From Streptomyces humidus (GTDB taxonomy: Bacteria; Actinomycetota; Actinomycetes; Streptomycetales; Streptomycetaceae): a DNA stretch of 64,000 nt. The translations under genes and the position numbers were made by a program. Below, in pieces: positions 41,794-54,018 of the stretch. Location: NCBI RefSeq assembly GCF_014649655.1, contig NZ_BMTL01000006.1, forward strand, positions 281,464 to 345,463, given 5' to 3'. How positions within the stretch are numbered: the first letter of the stretch is position 1; each line of letters opens with the position of its first letter. The notes beneath the pieces were generated by a model. That model had not been told where the DNA came from and made no database searches. It worked only from the letters and a program-made list of their open reading frames with translations.

Positions 41794-42669
41794 ATGCAGC
41801 ACGCAGTGGGTTCTCCGCTGCCGCCGCCCCACCAGCCGGGGCACGGTCCGGCCGCCGGCTGGTCGCCGGCCGCGCAACACCCGGGCCCGCACCAGCCGGG
41901 CAGCGCCCCGCACCAGCCGGGTCACCTCGGCGCCCCCGCGGGTCCCGTCCCGCCCGCGCCCCGGCCTCCGGTCCCGCCCGCGCCGCCGCCCGCCCCGCCG
42001 CATGCCGCGGTCCCGCAGAGCGCCGATACCACCGGGCACGTCCCGCTGCCGCCCGGCGCGCCGGTACCCATGCCCAGCGCGCCGCCCGCTCCGACGGTCC
42101 CCGACCCGGCGGCCACGACGCTCGCGGTGCTGCTGATCGGCCCGGCGGGCGCCGGGAAGACCAGCGTCGCCAAGTTCTGGGCCGACCACCGCAGAGTGCC
42201 CACCGCCCATGTCAGCCTCGACGACGTGCGCGAGTGGGTCCGCTCGGGCTTCGCCGACCCGCAGTCGGGGTGGAACGACCACTCCGAGGCCCAGTACCGG
42301 CTGGCCCGCCGCACCTGCGGGTTCGCCGCCCGCAACTTCCTGGCCAACGGCATCTCGTGCATCCTGGACGACGCGATCTTCCCGGACCGTCCGGCCGTGG
42401 GCCTGGGCGGCTGGAAGCGCCATGTGGGCCCGGGGCTGCTGCCCGTCGTCCTGCTGCCAGGCCTGGAGGCCGTACTGGAGCGCAACGCCGAGCGCTCCGG
42501 CAACCGCCGCCTCACCGACGAGGAGGTCGCCCGCATCCACGGCCGCATGGCCGGCTGGTACGGCTCCGGCCTGCCCATCATCGACAACTCCCAGCTGGAC
42601 GTCCCGACGACGGCCAGGGTCCTGGACGACGTGCTGGCCCGGGCGATCGCCAGCCCGCCCAAGTGGTAG
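41794..42669 (+). CDS. P-loop ATP-binding protein with proline-rich N terminus
   Basis: 291 residues. The first ~105 residues are a Pro/His/Gln/Ala-rich tail with repeated PHQPG units. A compact kinase-like P-loop domain follows: Walker A LLIGPAGAGKTSVAKFW near residue 116, 'HVSLDDVREWVRSG', 'GISCILDDAIFPDRP' and 'RSGNRRLTDEEVARIHGRM'. The layout resembles the AAA_33/zeta-toxin-like/chloramphenicol-phosphotransferase group of small-molecule or peptide kinases, but the substrate is unknown. It is not obviously a toxin: no antitoxin gene lies next to it. GGAG lies 11 bases before the ATG. Confidence 0.82.
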   Translation: MQHAVGSPLPPPHQPGHGPAAGWSPAAQHPGPHQPGSAPHQPGHLGAPAGPVPPAPRPPVPPAPPPAPPHAAVPQSADTTGHVPLPPGAPVPMPSAPPAPTVPDPAATTLAVLLIGPAGAGKTSVAKFWADHRRVPTAHVSLDDVREWVRSGFADPQSGWNDHSEAQYRLARRTCGFAARNFLANGISCILDDAIFPDRPAVGLGGWKRHVGPGLLPVVLLPGLEAVLERNAERSGNRRLTDEEVARIHGRMAGWYGSGLPIIDNSQLDVPTTARVLDDVLARAIASPPKW

Positions 42670-42715
42670 CCGACGGGACCGGGGCCCGTCCCGGACACGG
42701 GTGACGGCCCGACAG

Positions 42716-42734
42716 GCCCCCGTCTGCCGGGGGC
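42716..42734 (+). terminator. Terminator after the P-loop gene
   Basis: A perfect 7-bp GC stem (42716-42722 with 42728-42734) with a five-base loop, 46 bases after the stop. A smaller 6-bp hairpin (42672-42690) precedes it. Confidence 0.55.
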
Positions 42735-42804
42735 GGCGCACCGCCGCTCCCGGGGTCCCGTCCCCCGAACGCCTTCCCAACCGGCGCGATCCGGTCGGCG
42801 CTCC

Positions 42805-42810
42805 TACGCT
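42805..42810 (+). promoter_or_regulatory. -10 box of a leaderless transcript (M24-like gene)
   Basis: TACGCT ends six bases before ATG 42817. No ribosome site lies between them, so translation probably begins at the 5' end of the message. Confidence 0.5.
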
Positions 42811-42816
42811 CGTGTC

Positions 42817-43923
42817 ATGTCAGAGGTGCACGAGTCCCGCCGAAACCGCCTACGGGAACGTTGCCACGCGGCCGGCAGCGCGGCAGCGCTGATCTCCCGT
42901 CCCGCCAACGTGAGGTATCTCGCGGGCGCCGCCCCGAACGGCGCCGTTCTGCTGCTGGGCGGACGAGAGGATCTCCTGGTCTGCCCCGGGCCGCTCGACG
43001 AGCGGCCGAGCGAAGGCCGCCCGGACGACGCGCTGCGCGTCCACTCCCTGTCCCACGCCGGAGGCGATCCCGCGGTCGCCGCCGCCGACCTCCTGGTGGC
43101 CCGGGGCGGCGACTGCCTCGCGGTCGAGGAGCATCACCTCACGGTGTCCCGGCACCGTGGGATCCGCTCCGTCGCGCCCCGGCTGCGCCTGGCCGACCTG
43201 GGCGGTGCGGTGGAGCAGGCGAGAGTGGTCAAGGACGAGGAGGAGATCTCCTGCCTGCGGATCGGCGCCGAGATCGCCGACCAGGCCCTGGGGGAGCTGC
43301 TGGAGTCCATCCTGGTCGGGCGTACGGAACGCCATCTCGCCCTCGAGCTGGAGCGACGCCTGGTCGACCACGGCGCCGACGGCCCCGCCTTCCCCACGTC
43401 CGTCGGCACCGGCCCGAACTCCGGCCGCCGCGGGCACCGGCCCACCGACCGCCGGGTCGAGGAGGGCGATTTCCTCTCGGTCTGTCTGGGCGCGGCCTAC
43501 CGCGGCTACCGCTGCGAGATCGGCCGCACCTTCGTGATCGGCACGTCTCCGGCCGACTGGCAGATCGAGCTGTACGACCTCGTCTTCGCCGCTCAGCGCG
43601 CCGGGCGCGAGGCTCTGGCGCCCGGTGTGGCCTGCCGTGACGTGGACCGCGCCGCACGCCAGGTGCTGGGTTCCGCGGGCCACTGCGAGGGCCTCCCGGC
43701 GCTCGTCGGACACGGTGTCGGACTCGAAATCGAAGAGGAGCCGCAGTTGACTCCCGCGGCCATGGGTAAACTGGACGCTTGCGTGCCGGTCACCGTCGAA
43801 CCCGGGGTCCACCTCCCGGGTCGGGGCGGCGTCCGGATCGATGACACGCTCGTCGTGCGCCCCGAGGCGGACGGCGGACCCGAGCTACTCACCATCACGA
43901 CCAAGGAGCTGCTCGCCCTCTAG
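42817..43923 (+). CDS. M24-family (aminopeptidase P-like) protein with altered metal site
   Basis: 368 residues. An N-terminal creatinase-like domain (about 1-125) and a C-terminal pita-bread fold (about 130-368) match Xaa-Pro aminopeptidases. The usual five metal ligands (D, D, H, E, E) are not all present. The first Asp position reads 'SVCLGAAYRGYRCEIGRTF', where Cys and Glu replace the expected Asp pair. The His in GHGVGLEIEEEP and the Glu in TVEPGV are kept, and the last Glu is Asp in GVRIDD. It may be inactive or use a different metal arrangement. It precedes efp by 51 bases, as pepP-like genes often do. Confidence 0.85.
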   Translation: MSEVHESRRNRLRERCHAAGSAAALISRPANVRYLAGAAPNGAVLLLGGREDLLVCPGPLDERPSEGRPDDALRVHSLSHAGGDPAVAAADLLVARGGDCLAVEEHHLTVSRHRGIRSVAPRLRLADLGGAVEQARVVKDEEEISCLRIGAEIADQALGELLESILVGRTERHLALELERRLVDHGADGPAFPTSVGTGPNSGRRGHRPTDRRVEEGDFLSVCLGAAYRGYRCEIGRTFVIGTSPADWQIELYDLVFAAQRAGREALAPGVACRDVDRAARQVLGSAGHCEGLPALVGHGVGLEIEEEPQLTPAAMGKLDACVPVTVEPGVHLPGRGGVRIDDTLVVRPEADGGPELLTITTKELLAL

Positions 43924-43974
43924 GCAGGTGCGTGCCCCGGGGTCGTCCACGTCAGTCCAGGAGATTCCGCAACC

Positions 43975-44541
43975 GTGGCTTCCACGAACGACCTCAAGAA
44001 CGGCCTGGTGCTCAAGCTCGAAGGCGGCCAGCTCTGGTCCGTCGTCGAGTTCCAGCACGTCAAGCCCGGCAAGGGCCCGGCCTTCGTGCGCACCAAGCTG
44101 AAGAACGTGCTGTCCGGCAAGGTGGTCGACAAGACCTTCAACGCCGGCGTCAAGGTCGAGACGGCCACTGTCGACAAGCGCGACATGCAGTTCTCGTACA
44201 TGGACGGCGAGTACTTCGTCTTCATGGACATGGAGACCTACGACCAGCTCATGGTCGACCGCAAGGCCGTCGGCGACGCCGCCAACTTCCTGATCGAGGG
44301 CTTCACGGCCACCGTCGCGCAGCACGAGGGCGAGGTGCTCTTCGTCGAGCTGCCCGCGGCCGTCGAGCTCGTGGTGCAGGAGACCGAGCCGGGCCTGCAG
44401 GGCGACCGCTCCACCGGCGGCACCAAGCCCGCCACCCTGGAGACCGGTCACCAGATCCAGGTCCCGCTCTTCATCACCACCGGTGAGAAGATCAAGGTCG
44501 ACACCCGCACCAGCGACTACCTCGGCCGGGTGAACAGCTAA
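43975..44541 (+). CDS. efp: Translation elongation factor P
   Basis: 188 residues, three beta-barrel domains. It relieves ribosome stalling at polyproline stretches. The domain I loop reads [11 protein letters not shown] with Lys at about residue 32, the palindromic K-P-G-K-G-P form seen in actinobacteria. No epmA or earP gene is in the window. Domain III ends with '[19 protein letters not shown]'. AGGAG lies upstream of GTG 43975. nusB begins three bases after its stop. Confidence 0.95.
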   Translation: MASTNDLKNGLVLKLEGGQLWSVVEFQHVKPGKGPAFVRTKLKNVLSGKVVDKTFNAGVKVETATVDKRDMQFSYMDGEYFVFMDMETYDQLMVDRKAVGDAANFLIEGFTATVAQHEGEVLFVELPAAVELVVQETEPGLQGDRSTGGTKPATLETGHQIQVPLFITTGEKIKVDTRTSDYLGRVNS

Positions 44542-44543
44542 CC

Positions 44544-44972
44544 GTGGCTGCCCGCAACACGGCCCGCAAGCGTGCCTTCCAGATCCTCTTCGAGGGCGAC
44601 CAGCGCGGAGCCGACGTCCTGACGGTCCTCGCGGACTGGGTCCGGCTCTCCCGGGCCGACACCCGGCAGCCGCCGGTGAGCGAGTACACGATGCAGCTGG
44701 TCGAGGGCTACGCGGAGCACGCGCGGCGCATCGACGACCTGCTCTCGCAGTACTCGGTCGGCTGGACGCTGGACCGGATGCCGGTCGTCGACCGCAACAT
44801 CCTGCGCCTCGGCGCCTATGAGCTGATCTGGGCCGACGAGACGCCGGACGCCGTCGTGCTCGACGAGATGGTGCAGCTGGCGAAGGAGTTCTCGACGGAC
44901 GAGTCGCCCTCGTTCGTCAACGGCCTGCTCGGCCGCCTCAAGGAGCTCAAGCCGTCCCTGCGGCGCGAATAG
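44544..44972 (+). CDS. nusB: Transcription antitermination factor NusB
   Basis: A 142-residue all-helical protein that binds boxA RNA together with NusE (S10) in rRNA antitermination. Family blocks are 'ARNTARKRAFQILFEGD', 'LDRMPVVDRNILRLGAYEL' and 'AKEFSTDESPSFVNGLLGRL'. GTG 44544 lies two bases after the efp stop. It is followed by an extraordinary palindromic terminator region and then the convergent bldD. Confidence 0.95.
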   Translation: MAARNTARKRAFQILFEGDQRGADVLTVLADWVRLSRADTRQPPVSEYTMQLVEGYAEHARRIDDLLSQYSVGWTLDRMPVVDRNILRLGAYELIWADETPDAVVLDEMVQLAKEFSTDESPSFVNGLLGRLKELKPSLRRE

Positions 44973-44995
44973 CCCCGCGAGGCGAGCCGGGGCGT

Positions 44996-45039
44996 CGCAG
45001 GCCGCCACAGGCGGCCTGCGGGCCGTCCGCGGCCCGCAG
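44996..45039 (+). terminator. Two overlapping hairpins after nusB
   Basis: A perfect 11-bp stem (44996-45006 with 45010-45020) and a perfect 10-bp stem (45016-45025 with 45030-45039) share bases 45016-45020, so only one can form fully at a time. They lie between the nusB stop and the long palindrome. Confidence 0.6.
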
Positions 45040-45046
45040 TGCCCCG

Positions 45047-45114
45047 CGGGGGCGTGTACATGGCGGAGGGCCCACAGCGCACGCTGTGGGCCCTCCGCCA
45101 TGTACACGCCCCCG
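45047..45114. terminator. 33-bp perfect palindrome between nusB and bldD
   Basis: Bases 45047-45079 pair with 45082-45114 without a single mismatch around a two-base centre. I checked all 33 pairs. nusB (plus) and bldD (minus) converge on it. It is most simply a bidirectional terminator, but its length far exceeds ordinary ones here. As DNA it could form a cruciform; as RNA it gives a 32-bp duplex. Confidence 0.85.
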
Positions 45115-45187
45115 TACAAGTGGCCGGCGCCGGTACCGCTGGGTTCCGGCCACTCGGAGGGTACGTTTCTGCTCAGCCGCGAAGCGG

Positions 45188-45688
45188 CTAGTTCTCCTCG
45201 TGGGAGACCGCGCGACGCGCGTCCGGGTCCAGGACGCCCCAGCTGATCAGCTGCTCGGTCAGGACCGAGGGCGACTGGTCGTAGATGACGGCGAGGGTGC
45301 GCAGGTCGTCCTGGCGGATCGACAGCACCTTGCCGTTGTAGTCACCGCGCTGCGACTGGATCGTGGCCGCGTAGCGCTGCAGCGGGCCCGCCTTCTCGAC
45401 CGGCACGTGAGCCAGTCGCTCCAGGTCGAGGACCAGCTTCGGCGGCGGCTCTGCGGCCCCGCCCGGAGTGGTTCCGGGCAGCAGTTCCTGCACGGGAACG
45501 CCGTAGAAGTCCGCCAGTTCGGCGAGGCGCTGCACGGTCACGGCGCGGTCGCCGCGCTCGTACGAACCGACCACGACCGCCTTCCAGCGTCCCTGGGACT
45601 TCTCCTCGACACCGTGGAGGGAAAGGCCCTGCTGGGTGCGGATCGCGCGGAGCTTGGCCCCGAGCTGTTTGGCGTATTCGCTGGACAT
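45188..45688 (-). CDS. bldD: Developmental master regulator BldD
   Basis: 166 residues. The N-terminal XRE-type helix-turn-helix (about 1-70, 'EYAKQLGAKLRAIRTQQGLSLHGVEEKS') binds DNA. The C-terminal domain holds the tetrameric c-di-GMP binding motif RGD-x8-RQDD (QRGD...SIRQDD, about residues 114-128). It represses sporulation genes during vegetative growth. ATG 45688 has GGGGAG upstream and gives the known protein length. The promoter lies at 45746-45775 on the minus strand with a BldD-like site on the -10, indicating autoregulation. Confidence 0.96.
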   Translation of the reverse strand: MSSEYAKQLGAKLRAIRTQQGLSLHGVEEKSQGRWKAVVVGSYERGDRAVTVQRLAELADFYGVPVQELLPGTTPGGAAEPPPKLVLDLERLAHVPVEKAGPLQRYAATIQSQRGDYNGKVLSIRQDDLRTLAVIYDQSPSVLTEQLISWGVLDPDARRAVSHEEN

Positions 45689-45732
45689 ATAGCTCCCCGG
45701 CACTGGGTCGACGCGGCACGAGCCGCGTGCTG

Positions 45733-45752
45733 GTAACTCACTGTGAGGTTAC
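45733..45752. promoter_or_regulatory. BldD-like operator at the bldD promoter
   Basis: A near-palindromic 20-base AT-richer element containing TCAC and GTGA half-sites in opposite orientation covers the -10 of bldD. BldD targets share AGTGA/TCAC half-sites, and autoregulation of bldD is established in S. coelicolor. The assignment here is by resemblance. Confidence 0.55.
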
Positions 45753-45775
45753 GCAGCGTGATTCTTCTGCGTCAA
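45746..45775 (-). promoter_or_regulatory. bldD promoter
   Basis: On the minus strand: TTGACG (45770-45775), an 18-base spacer and TAACCT (45746-45751). This is a near-consensus vegetative promoter, about 58 bases before the start codon. Confidence 0.75.
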
Positions 45776-45857
45776 GCCGAATGGTCCACACCGACTCTTC
45801 CGTGGTAGTGACGGCCGACTAGGCCAAGGGGGTGATAGGGCCGCAGTCCCGGCCTGC

Positions 45858-45863
45858 TACCGT
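45858..45863 (+). promoter_or_regulatory. -10 box of the pyrimidine operon
   Basis: TACCGT preceded by TGC (an extended -10-like context), about 20 bases before the PyrR RNA element. No good -35 was found. Confidence 0.45.
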
Positions 45864-45883
45864 GGATGGCGCAAATCCGACGT

Positions 45884-46543
<660 letters not shown>

Positions 46544-46565
46544 CAGACGGATCGCGTACGCCGCC

Positions 46566-46588
46566 GGCGTGCGCCCCTTCGGCACGCC
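46566..46588 (+). repeat. Hairpin between pyrR and pyrB
   Basis: A perfect 7-bp stem (46566-46572 with 46582-46588) in the 97-base gap. It may tune read-through or message stability between pyrR and the enzymes. Confidence 0.4.
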
Positions 46589-46640
46589 TCCGCCTGCCCG
46601 GAATCTCCCCGAACCTGAACTGCCTTACGGAGCCTGACAG

Positions 46641-47621
46641 ATGCAGCGTCATCTCATCTCGGCCGCCGACCTCACCCGCGACGACGCCGTCCTGATCCTC
46701 GACACCGCCGAGGAGATGGCCCGGGTGGCCGACCGGCCCATCAAGAAACTGCCGACCCTGCGCGGCCGCACGATCGTCAACCTCTTCTTCGAGGACTCCA
46801 CCCGCACCCGCATCTCCTTCGAGGCCGCCGAGAAGCGGCTGTCCGCGGACGTCATCAACTTCTCCGCCAAAGGGTCGAGCGTGTCCAAGGGCGAGTCCCT
46901 GAAGGACACCGCCCAGACGCTGGAGGCCATGGGCGTCGACGCGGTCGTCATCCGGCACGGGGCCTCCGGCGCCCCCTACCGGCTGGCCACCTCCGGCTGG
47001 ATCGACGCGGCCGTGGTCAACGCCGGCGACGGCACCCACCAGCACCCCACCCAGGCCCTCCTGGACGCCTTCACCATGCGCCGCCGGCTCGTCGGCCGGG
47101 ACGCGGGGATCGGCCAGGACCTCTCCGGCAAGCGCATCACGATCGTCGGCGACGTCCTGCACAGCCGGGTCGCCCGCTCCAACGTCGACCTGCTGCACAC
47201 CCTCGGCGCCGAGGTCACCCTGGTCGCCCCGCCCACGCTGGTGCCGGTCGGCATCGAGGCCTGGCCCTGCGCGGTCTCCTACGACCTGGACAGCACGCTG
47301 CCCAAGTCCGACGCGGTGATGATGCTGCGCGTGCAGCGGGAGCGGATGAACGCCGCGTTCTTCCCGACCGAGCGCGAGTACTCGCGCCGCTACGGCCTCG
47401 ACGGCGACCGTATGGCGCGGATGCCCGAGCACGCCATCGTGATGCACCCCGGCCCGATGGTGCGCGGCATGGAGATCACCGCGGAGGTCGCCGACTCCGA
47501 GCGCTGCACCGTCGTCGAACAGGTCGCCAACGGCGTGTCCATCCGGATGGCCGTCCTCTACCTGCTCCTGGGCGGCAACGAACCCGCCGTCAGCCACGCC
47601 CGCACCACCGAGGAGAAGTAA
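46641..47621 (+). CDS. pyrB: Aspartate carbamoyltransferase catalytic subunit
   Basis: 326 residues. It joins carbamoyl phosphate and aspartate. The carbamoyl phosphate loop [15 protein letters not shown] is at residues 50-64, the SKGESLKDT loop near 83, [10 protein letters not shown] near 136, and '[10 protein letters not shown]' near 274. No regulatory pyrI gene is present, as usual for this class, which assembles with dihydroorotase. pyrC starts four bases after its stop. Confidence 0.96.
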   Translation: MQRHLISAADLTRDDAVLILDTAEEMARVADRPIKKLPTLRGRTIVNLFFEDSTRTRISFEAAEKRLSADVINFSAKGSSVSKGESLKDTAQTLEAMGVDAVVIRHGASGAPYRLATSGWIDAAVVNAGDGTHQHPTQALLDAFTMRRRLVGRDAGIGQDLSGKRITIVGDVLHSRVARSNVDLLHTLGAEVTLVAPPTLVPVGIEAWPCAVSYDLDSTLPKSDAVMMLRVQRERMNAAFFPTEREYSRRYGLDGDRMARMPEHAIVMHPGPMVRGMEITAEVADSERCTVVEQVANGVSIRMAVLYLLLGGNEPAVSHARTTEEK

Positions 47622-47625
47622 GAAC

Positions 47626-48912
47626 ATGAGCAAGATCCTGATCCGTGGTGCGAAGGTGCTCGGCGGCGAGCCGCAGGACGTCCTGATCGACGGTTCCACG
47701 ATCGCCGAGGTGGGCACGGGACTGAGCGCCGAGGGCGCCGAGGTGGTCGAGGCGGCCGGGAAGGTCCTGCTGCCGGGCCTGGTCGACCTGCACACCCATC
47801 TGCGCGAGCCGGGCCGCGAGGACTCCGAGACCGTGCTGACCGGCACCCGCGCCGCCGCCTCCGGCGGTTACACGGCCGTCTTCGCCATGGCCAACACCTT
47901 CCCCGTGGCCGACACCGCCGGCGTGGTCGAGCAGGTCTACCGCCTCGGGCGGGAGCACGGCTACTGCGACGTGCAGCCCATCGGCGCGGTCACCGTCGGC
48001 CTGGAGGGCCGGAAGCTCGCCGAGCTCGGCGCCATGCACGAGTCGGCCGCCGGCGTCACCGTCTTCTCCGACGACGGCAAGTGCGTCGACGACGCTGTGA
48101 TCATGCGCCGGGCCCTGGAGTACGTGAAGGCCTTCGGCGGGGTCGTCGCCCAGCACGCGCAGGAACCGCGGCTGACCGAGGGCGCCCAGATGAACGAGGG
48201 CGTCGTCTCCGCCGAGCTGGGGCTCGGGGGATGGCCCGCGGTGGCCGAGGAGTCGATCATCGCCCGGGACGTCCTGCTCGCCGAGCACGTCGGCTCCCGC
48301 GTCCACATCTGCCACCTCTCCACCGCCGGCTCGGTCGAGATCGTGCGCTGGGCCAAGTCCCGCGGCATCGACGTCACCGCCGAGGTCACCCCGCACCACC
48401 TGCTGCTGACCGACGAGCTGGTCCGGTCGTACAACCCGGTCTACAAGGTGAACCCGCCGCTGCGCACCGAGCGGGACGTGCTCGCCCTGCGCGAGGCGCT
48501 CGCCGACGGCACCATCGACATCGTGGCCACCGACCACGCCCCGCACCCGCACGAGGACAAGGACTGCGAGTGGGCCGCGGCCGCCATGGGCATGGTCGGC
48601 CTGGAGACCGCGCTGTCGGTGGTCCAGGAGACCATGGTGGAGACGGGCCTGCTGGACTGGGCCGGGGTCGCGAGCCGGATGTCCTTCAAGCCCGCCCTCA
48701 TCGGGCAGGCCGAGGGCCACGGTCGTCCCGTCTCGGCTGGTGAGCCCGCCAACCTCACGCTGGTCGACACGGAATACCGTGGGTCCGTGGACCCCGCGGG
48801 CTTCGCCTCGCGCAGCCACAACACCCCGTACGAGGGGCGTGAGCTGCCGGGCCGTGTCACGCACACCTGGCTGCGGGGCAGGGCCACGCTCGTCGACGGG
48901 AAGCTCACGTGA
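47626..48912 (+). CDS. pyrC: Dihydroorotase (class I)
   Basis: A 428-residue amidohydrolase-fold zinc enzyme closing the dihydroorotate ring. Zinc ligands lie in [10 protein letters not shown] near residue 55, and in the later His residues of '[10 protein letters not shown]' and '[11 protein letters not shown]'; the catalytic Asp is in '[13 protein letters not shown]'. It follows pyrB closely and probably forms a complex with it. GAGGAGAAG precedes the ATG. The next gene starts inside its stop codon (GTGA). Confidence 0.95.
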   Translation: MSKILIRGAKVLGGEPQDVLIDGSTIAEVGTGLSAEGAEVVEAAGKVLLPGLVDLHTHLREPGREDSETVLTGTRAAASGGYTAVFAMANTFPVADTAGVVEQVYRLGREHGYCDVQPIGAVTVGLEGRKLAELGAMHESAAGVTVFSDDGKCVDDAVIMRRALEYVKAFGGVVAQHAQEPRLTEGAQMNEGVVSAELGLGGWPAVAEESIIARDVLLAEHVGSRVHICHLSTAGSVEIVRWAKSRGIDVTAEVTPHHLLLTDELVRSYNPVYKVNPPLRTERDVLALREALADGTIDIVATDHAPHPHEDKDCEWAAAAMGMVGLETALSVVQETMVETGLLDWAGVASRMSFKPALIGQAEGHGRPVSAGEPANLTLVDTEYRGSVDPAGFASRSHNTPYEGRELPGRVTHTWLRGRATLVDGKLT

Positions 48913-49508
48913 CATCTGCAGCACTACTGCTCGCGGCCGAGAAGGAATCGGCGCAAGTGACCGACTGGGCCGCCCGGATCGGCTGGGTGGTCGGCCTCGG
49001 CCTGTTCGTCGCGCTCGTGTACTGGCTGATGCGCGAGGGCTGGAAGTGGCGCGGCACGCTCCAGGGCGACCTGCCCGCGCTTCCCGCCGCGCCTTCCGAG
49101 CCGGGCGAGGCGAGACCGACGGTGTTGACGGTGTTGTCGACGAGTGGCCGCTACCACGGCTCCACCACCGCGGGGCAGTGGCTCGACCGCATCGTGGCGC
49201 ACGGCCTGGGCACCCGCAGCCGGGTCGAGCTCACCCTCACGGACGCGGGACTGGACGTCGTCCGCCCCGGCGCGAGCGACTTCTTCGTCCCGGCCGCCGC
49301 ACTGCGCGGGGCCCGGCTCGACAAGGGCATCGCCGGCAAGGTCCTCACCGAGGGCGGACTGCTGGTGGTGACCTGGGCGCACGGCGACCGGCTGCTCGAC
49401 TCCGGCTTCCGCTCGGACCACGCGGCCGAGCACGGCCAGTGGGTCGACGCCATCAACTCCATGATCGACAAGACGGAAAACCCGACGGAAACGGAAGGCG
49501 CACGATGA
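48909..49508 (+). CDS. Membrane-anchored PH-like domain protein of the pyr operon
   Basis: 199 residues. One membrane helix (about residues 22-42, '[20 protein letters not shown]') is followed by '[15 protein letters not shown]' and a soluble C-terminal domain of about 130 residues that looks like a small beta-rich PH-type fold ('[23 protein letters not shown]...'). No enzyme motif is visible. It overlaps both pyrC and carA by four bases, so it is translated with the pathway enzymes. A gene of unknown function sits at the same operon place in mycobacteria, so the link to pyrimidine synthesis is conserved though unexplained. Confidence 0.8.
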   Translation: MTSAALLLAAEKESAQVTDWAARIGWVVGLGLFVALVYWLMREGWKWRGTLQGDLPALPAAPSEPGEARPTVLTVLSTSGRYHGSTTAGQWLDRIVAHGLGTRSRVELTLTDAGLDVVRPGASDFFVPAAALRGARLDKGIAGKVLTEGGLLVVTWAHGDRLLDSGFRSDHAAEHGQWVDAINSMIDKTENPTETEGAR

Positions 49509-50651
49509 CGACCTCCACCAGGGGAATCGCTTTGGGGAAAAAGGCGCTTCCCGCCGTACTCGTCCTGGAGGACGGCCGGACCTTCCGGGGCCGTGCCTAC
49601 GGGGCCGTGGGGGAGACCTTCGGCGAAGCGGTGTTCTCCACCGGCATGACCGGCTACCAGGAGACCCTCACCGACCCTTCGTACGACCGCCAGATCGTCG
49701 TGGCGACCGCGCCGCAGATCGGCAACACGGGCTGGAACGACGAGGACGACGAGTCGGGCCGCATCTGGGTCTCCGGCTACGTCGTGCGCGACCCCGCGCG
49801 CGTGCCGTCCAACTGGCGGGCCAAGCGCTCCCTGGACGACGAGCTGGTCGCCCAGGGCGTCGTCGGGATCTCCGGCATCGACACCCGCGCCCTCACCCGC
49901 CACCTGCGCGAGCGCGGCTCGATGCGCGCCGGCGTCTTCTCCGGCGAGGCGATCGCCCCCGACGGCGAGCTCCTCGCGCGCGTGCAGGCCCAGCCGCACA
50001 TGAAGGGCGCGAGCCTCTACGAGGAGGTCGCCACCAAGGAGGCCTACGTCGTCCCGGCGGTGGGCGAGAAGAGGTTCACCGTCGCCGCCGTCGACCTCGG
50101 CATCAAGGGCATGACCCCGCACCGCATGGCCCAGCGCGGCATCGAGGTGCACGTGCTGCCCGCGACGGCCTCGGCCGAGGAGGTGTACGCCGTGAACCCC
50201 GACGGCGTGTTCTTCTCCAACGGGCCGGGCGACCCGGCCACCGCCGACGGCCCCGTCGCGCTGATGACCGAGGTGCTGGAGCGCAGGACGCCCCTGTTCG
50301 GCATCTGCTTCGGCAACCAGATCCTCGGCCGCGCCCTCGGGTTCGGCACCTACAAGCTGAAGTACGGCCACCGGGGCATCAACCAGCCGGTCCAGGACCG
50401 CACGACCGGCAAGGTCGAGGTCACCGCGCACAACCACGGCTTCGCCGTGGACGCGCCGCTCGACAGGGTCAGCGAGACGAGGTTCGGCCGCGCCGAGGTC
50501 TCCCACGTCTGCCTGAACGACGACGTCGTGGAGGGGCTTCAGCTGCTCGACCAGCCGGCCTTCTCCGTCCAGTACCACCCCGAAGCGGCAGCGGGCCCGC
50601 ACGACGCCGCCTACCTGTTCGACCGCTTCGTATCTCTGATGGAGGGCCAGC

Positions 50652-50659
<8 letters not shown>
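49505..50659 (+). CDS. carA: Carbamoyl phosphate synthase small (glutaminase) subunit
   Basis: 384 residues. An N-terminal CarA domain ('[20 protein letters not shown]', '[16 protein letters not shown]') is followed by a class I glutamine amidotransferase with the nucleophile Cys in [15 protein letters not shown] (near residue 267) and the His/Glu pair in '[11 protein letters not shown]'. It feeds ammonia to CarB for both pyrimidines and arginine. The ATG overlaps the previous stop, and carB starts eight bases before its end. Confidence 0.95.
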
Positions 50660-53966
<3,307 letters not shown>

Positions 53967-53974
53967 CAGCCCTG

Positions 53975-54003
53975 AGGGGGACACCGGGAAACGGTGTCCC
54001 CCT
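53975..54003 (+). terminator. Hairpin between carB and pyrD
   Basis: A perfect 12-bp stem (53975-53986 with 53992-54003), loop of five, within the 52-base gap. It ends 15 bases before the pyrD start and leaves the pyrD ribosome site (about 54009-54014) free. It may partly terminate carB transcripts or protect their 3' end. Confidence 0.6.
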
Positions 54004-54018
54004 CTTCATGAGGGAACC

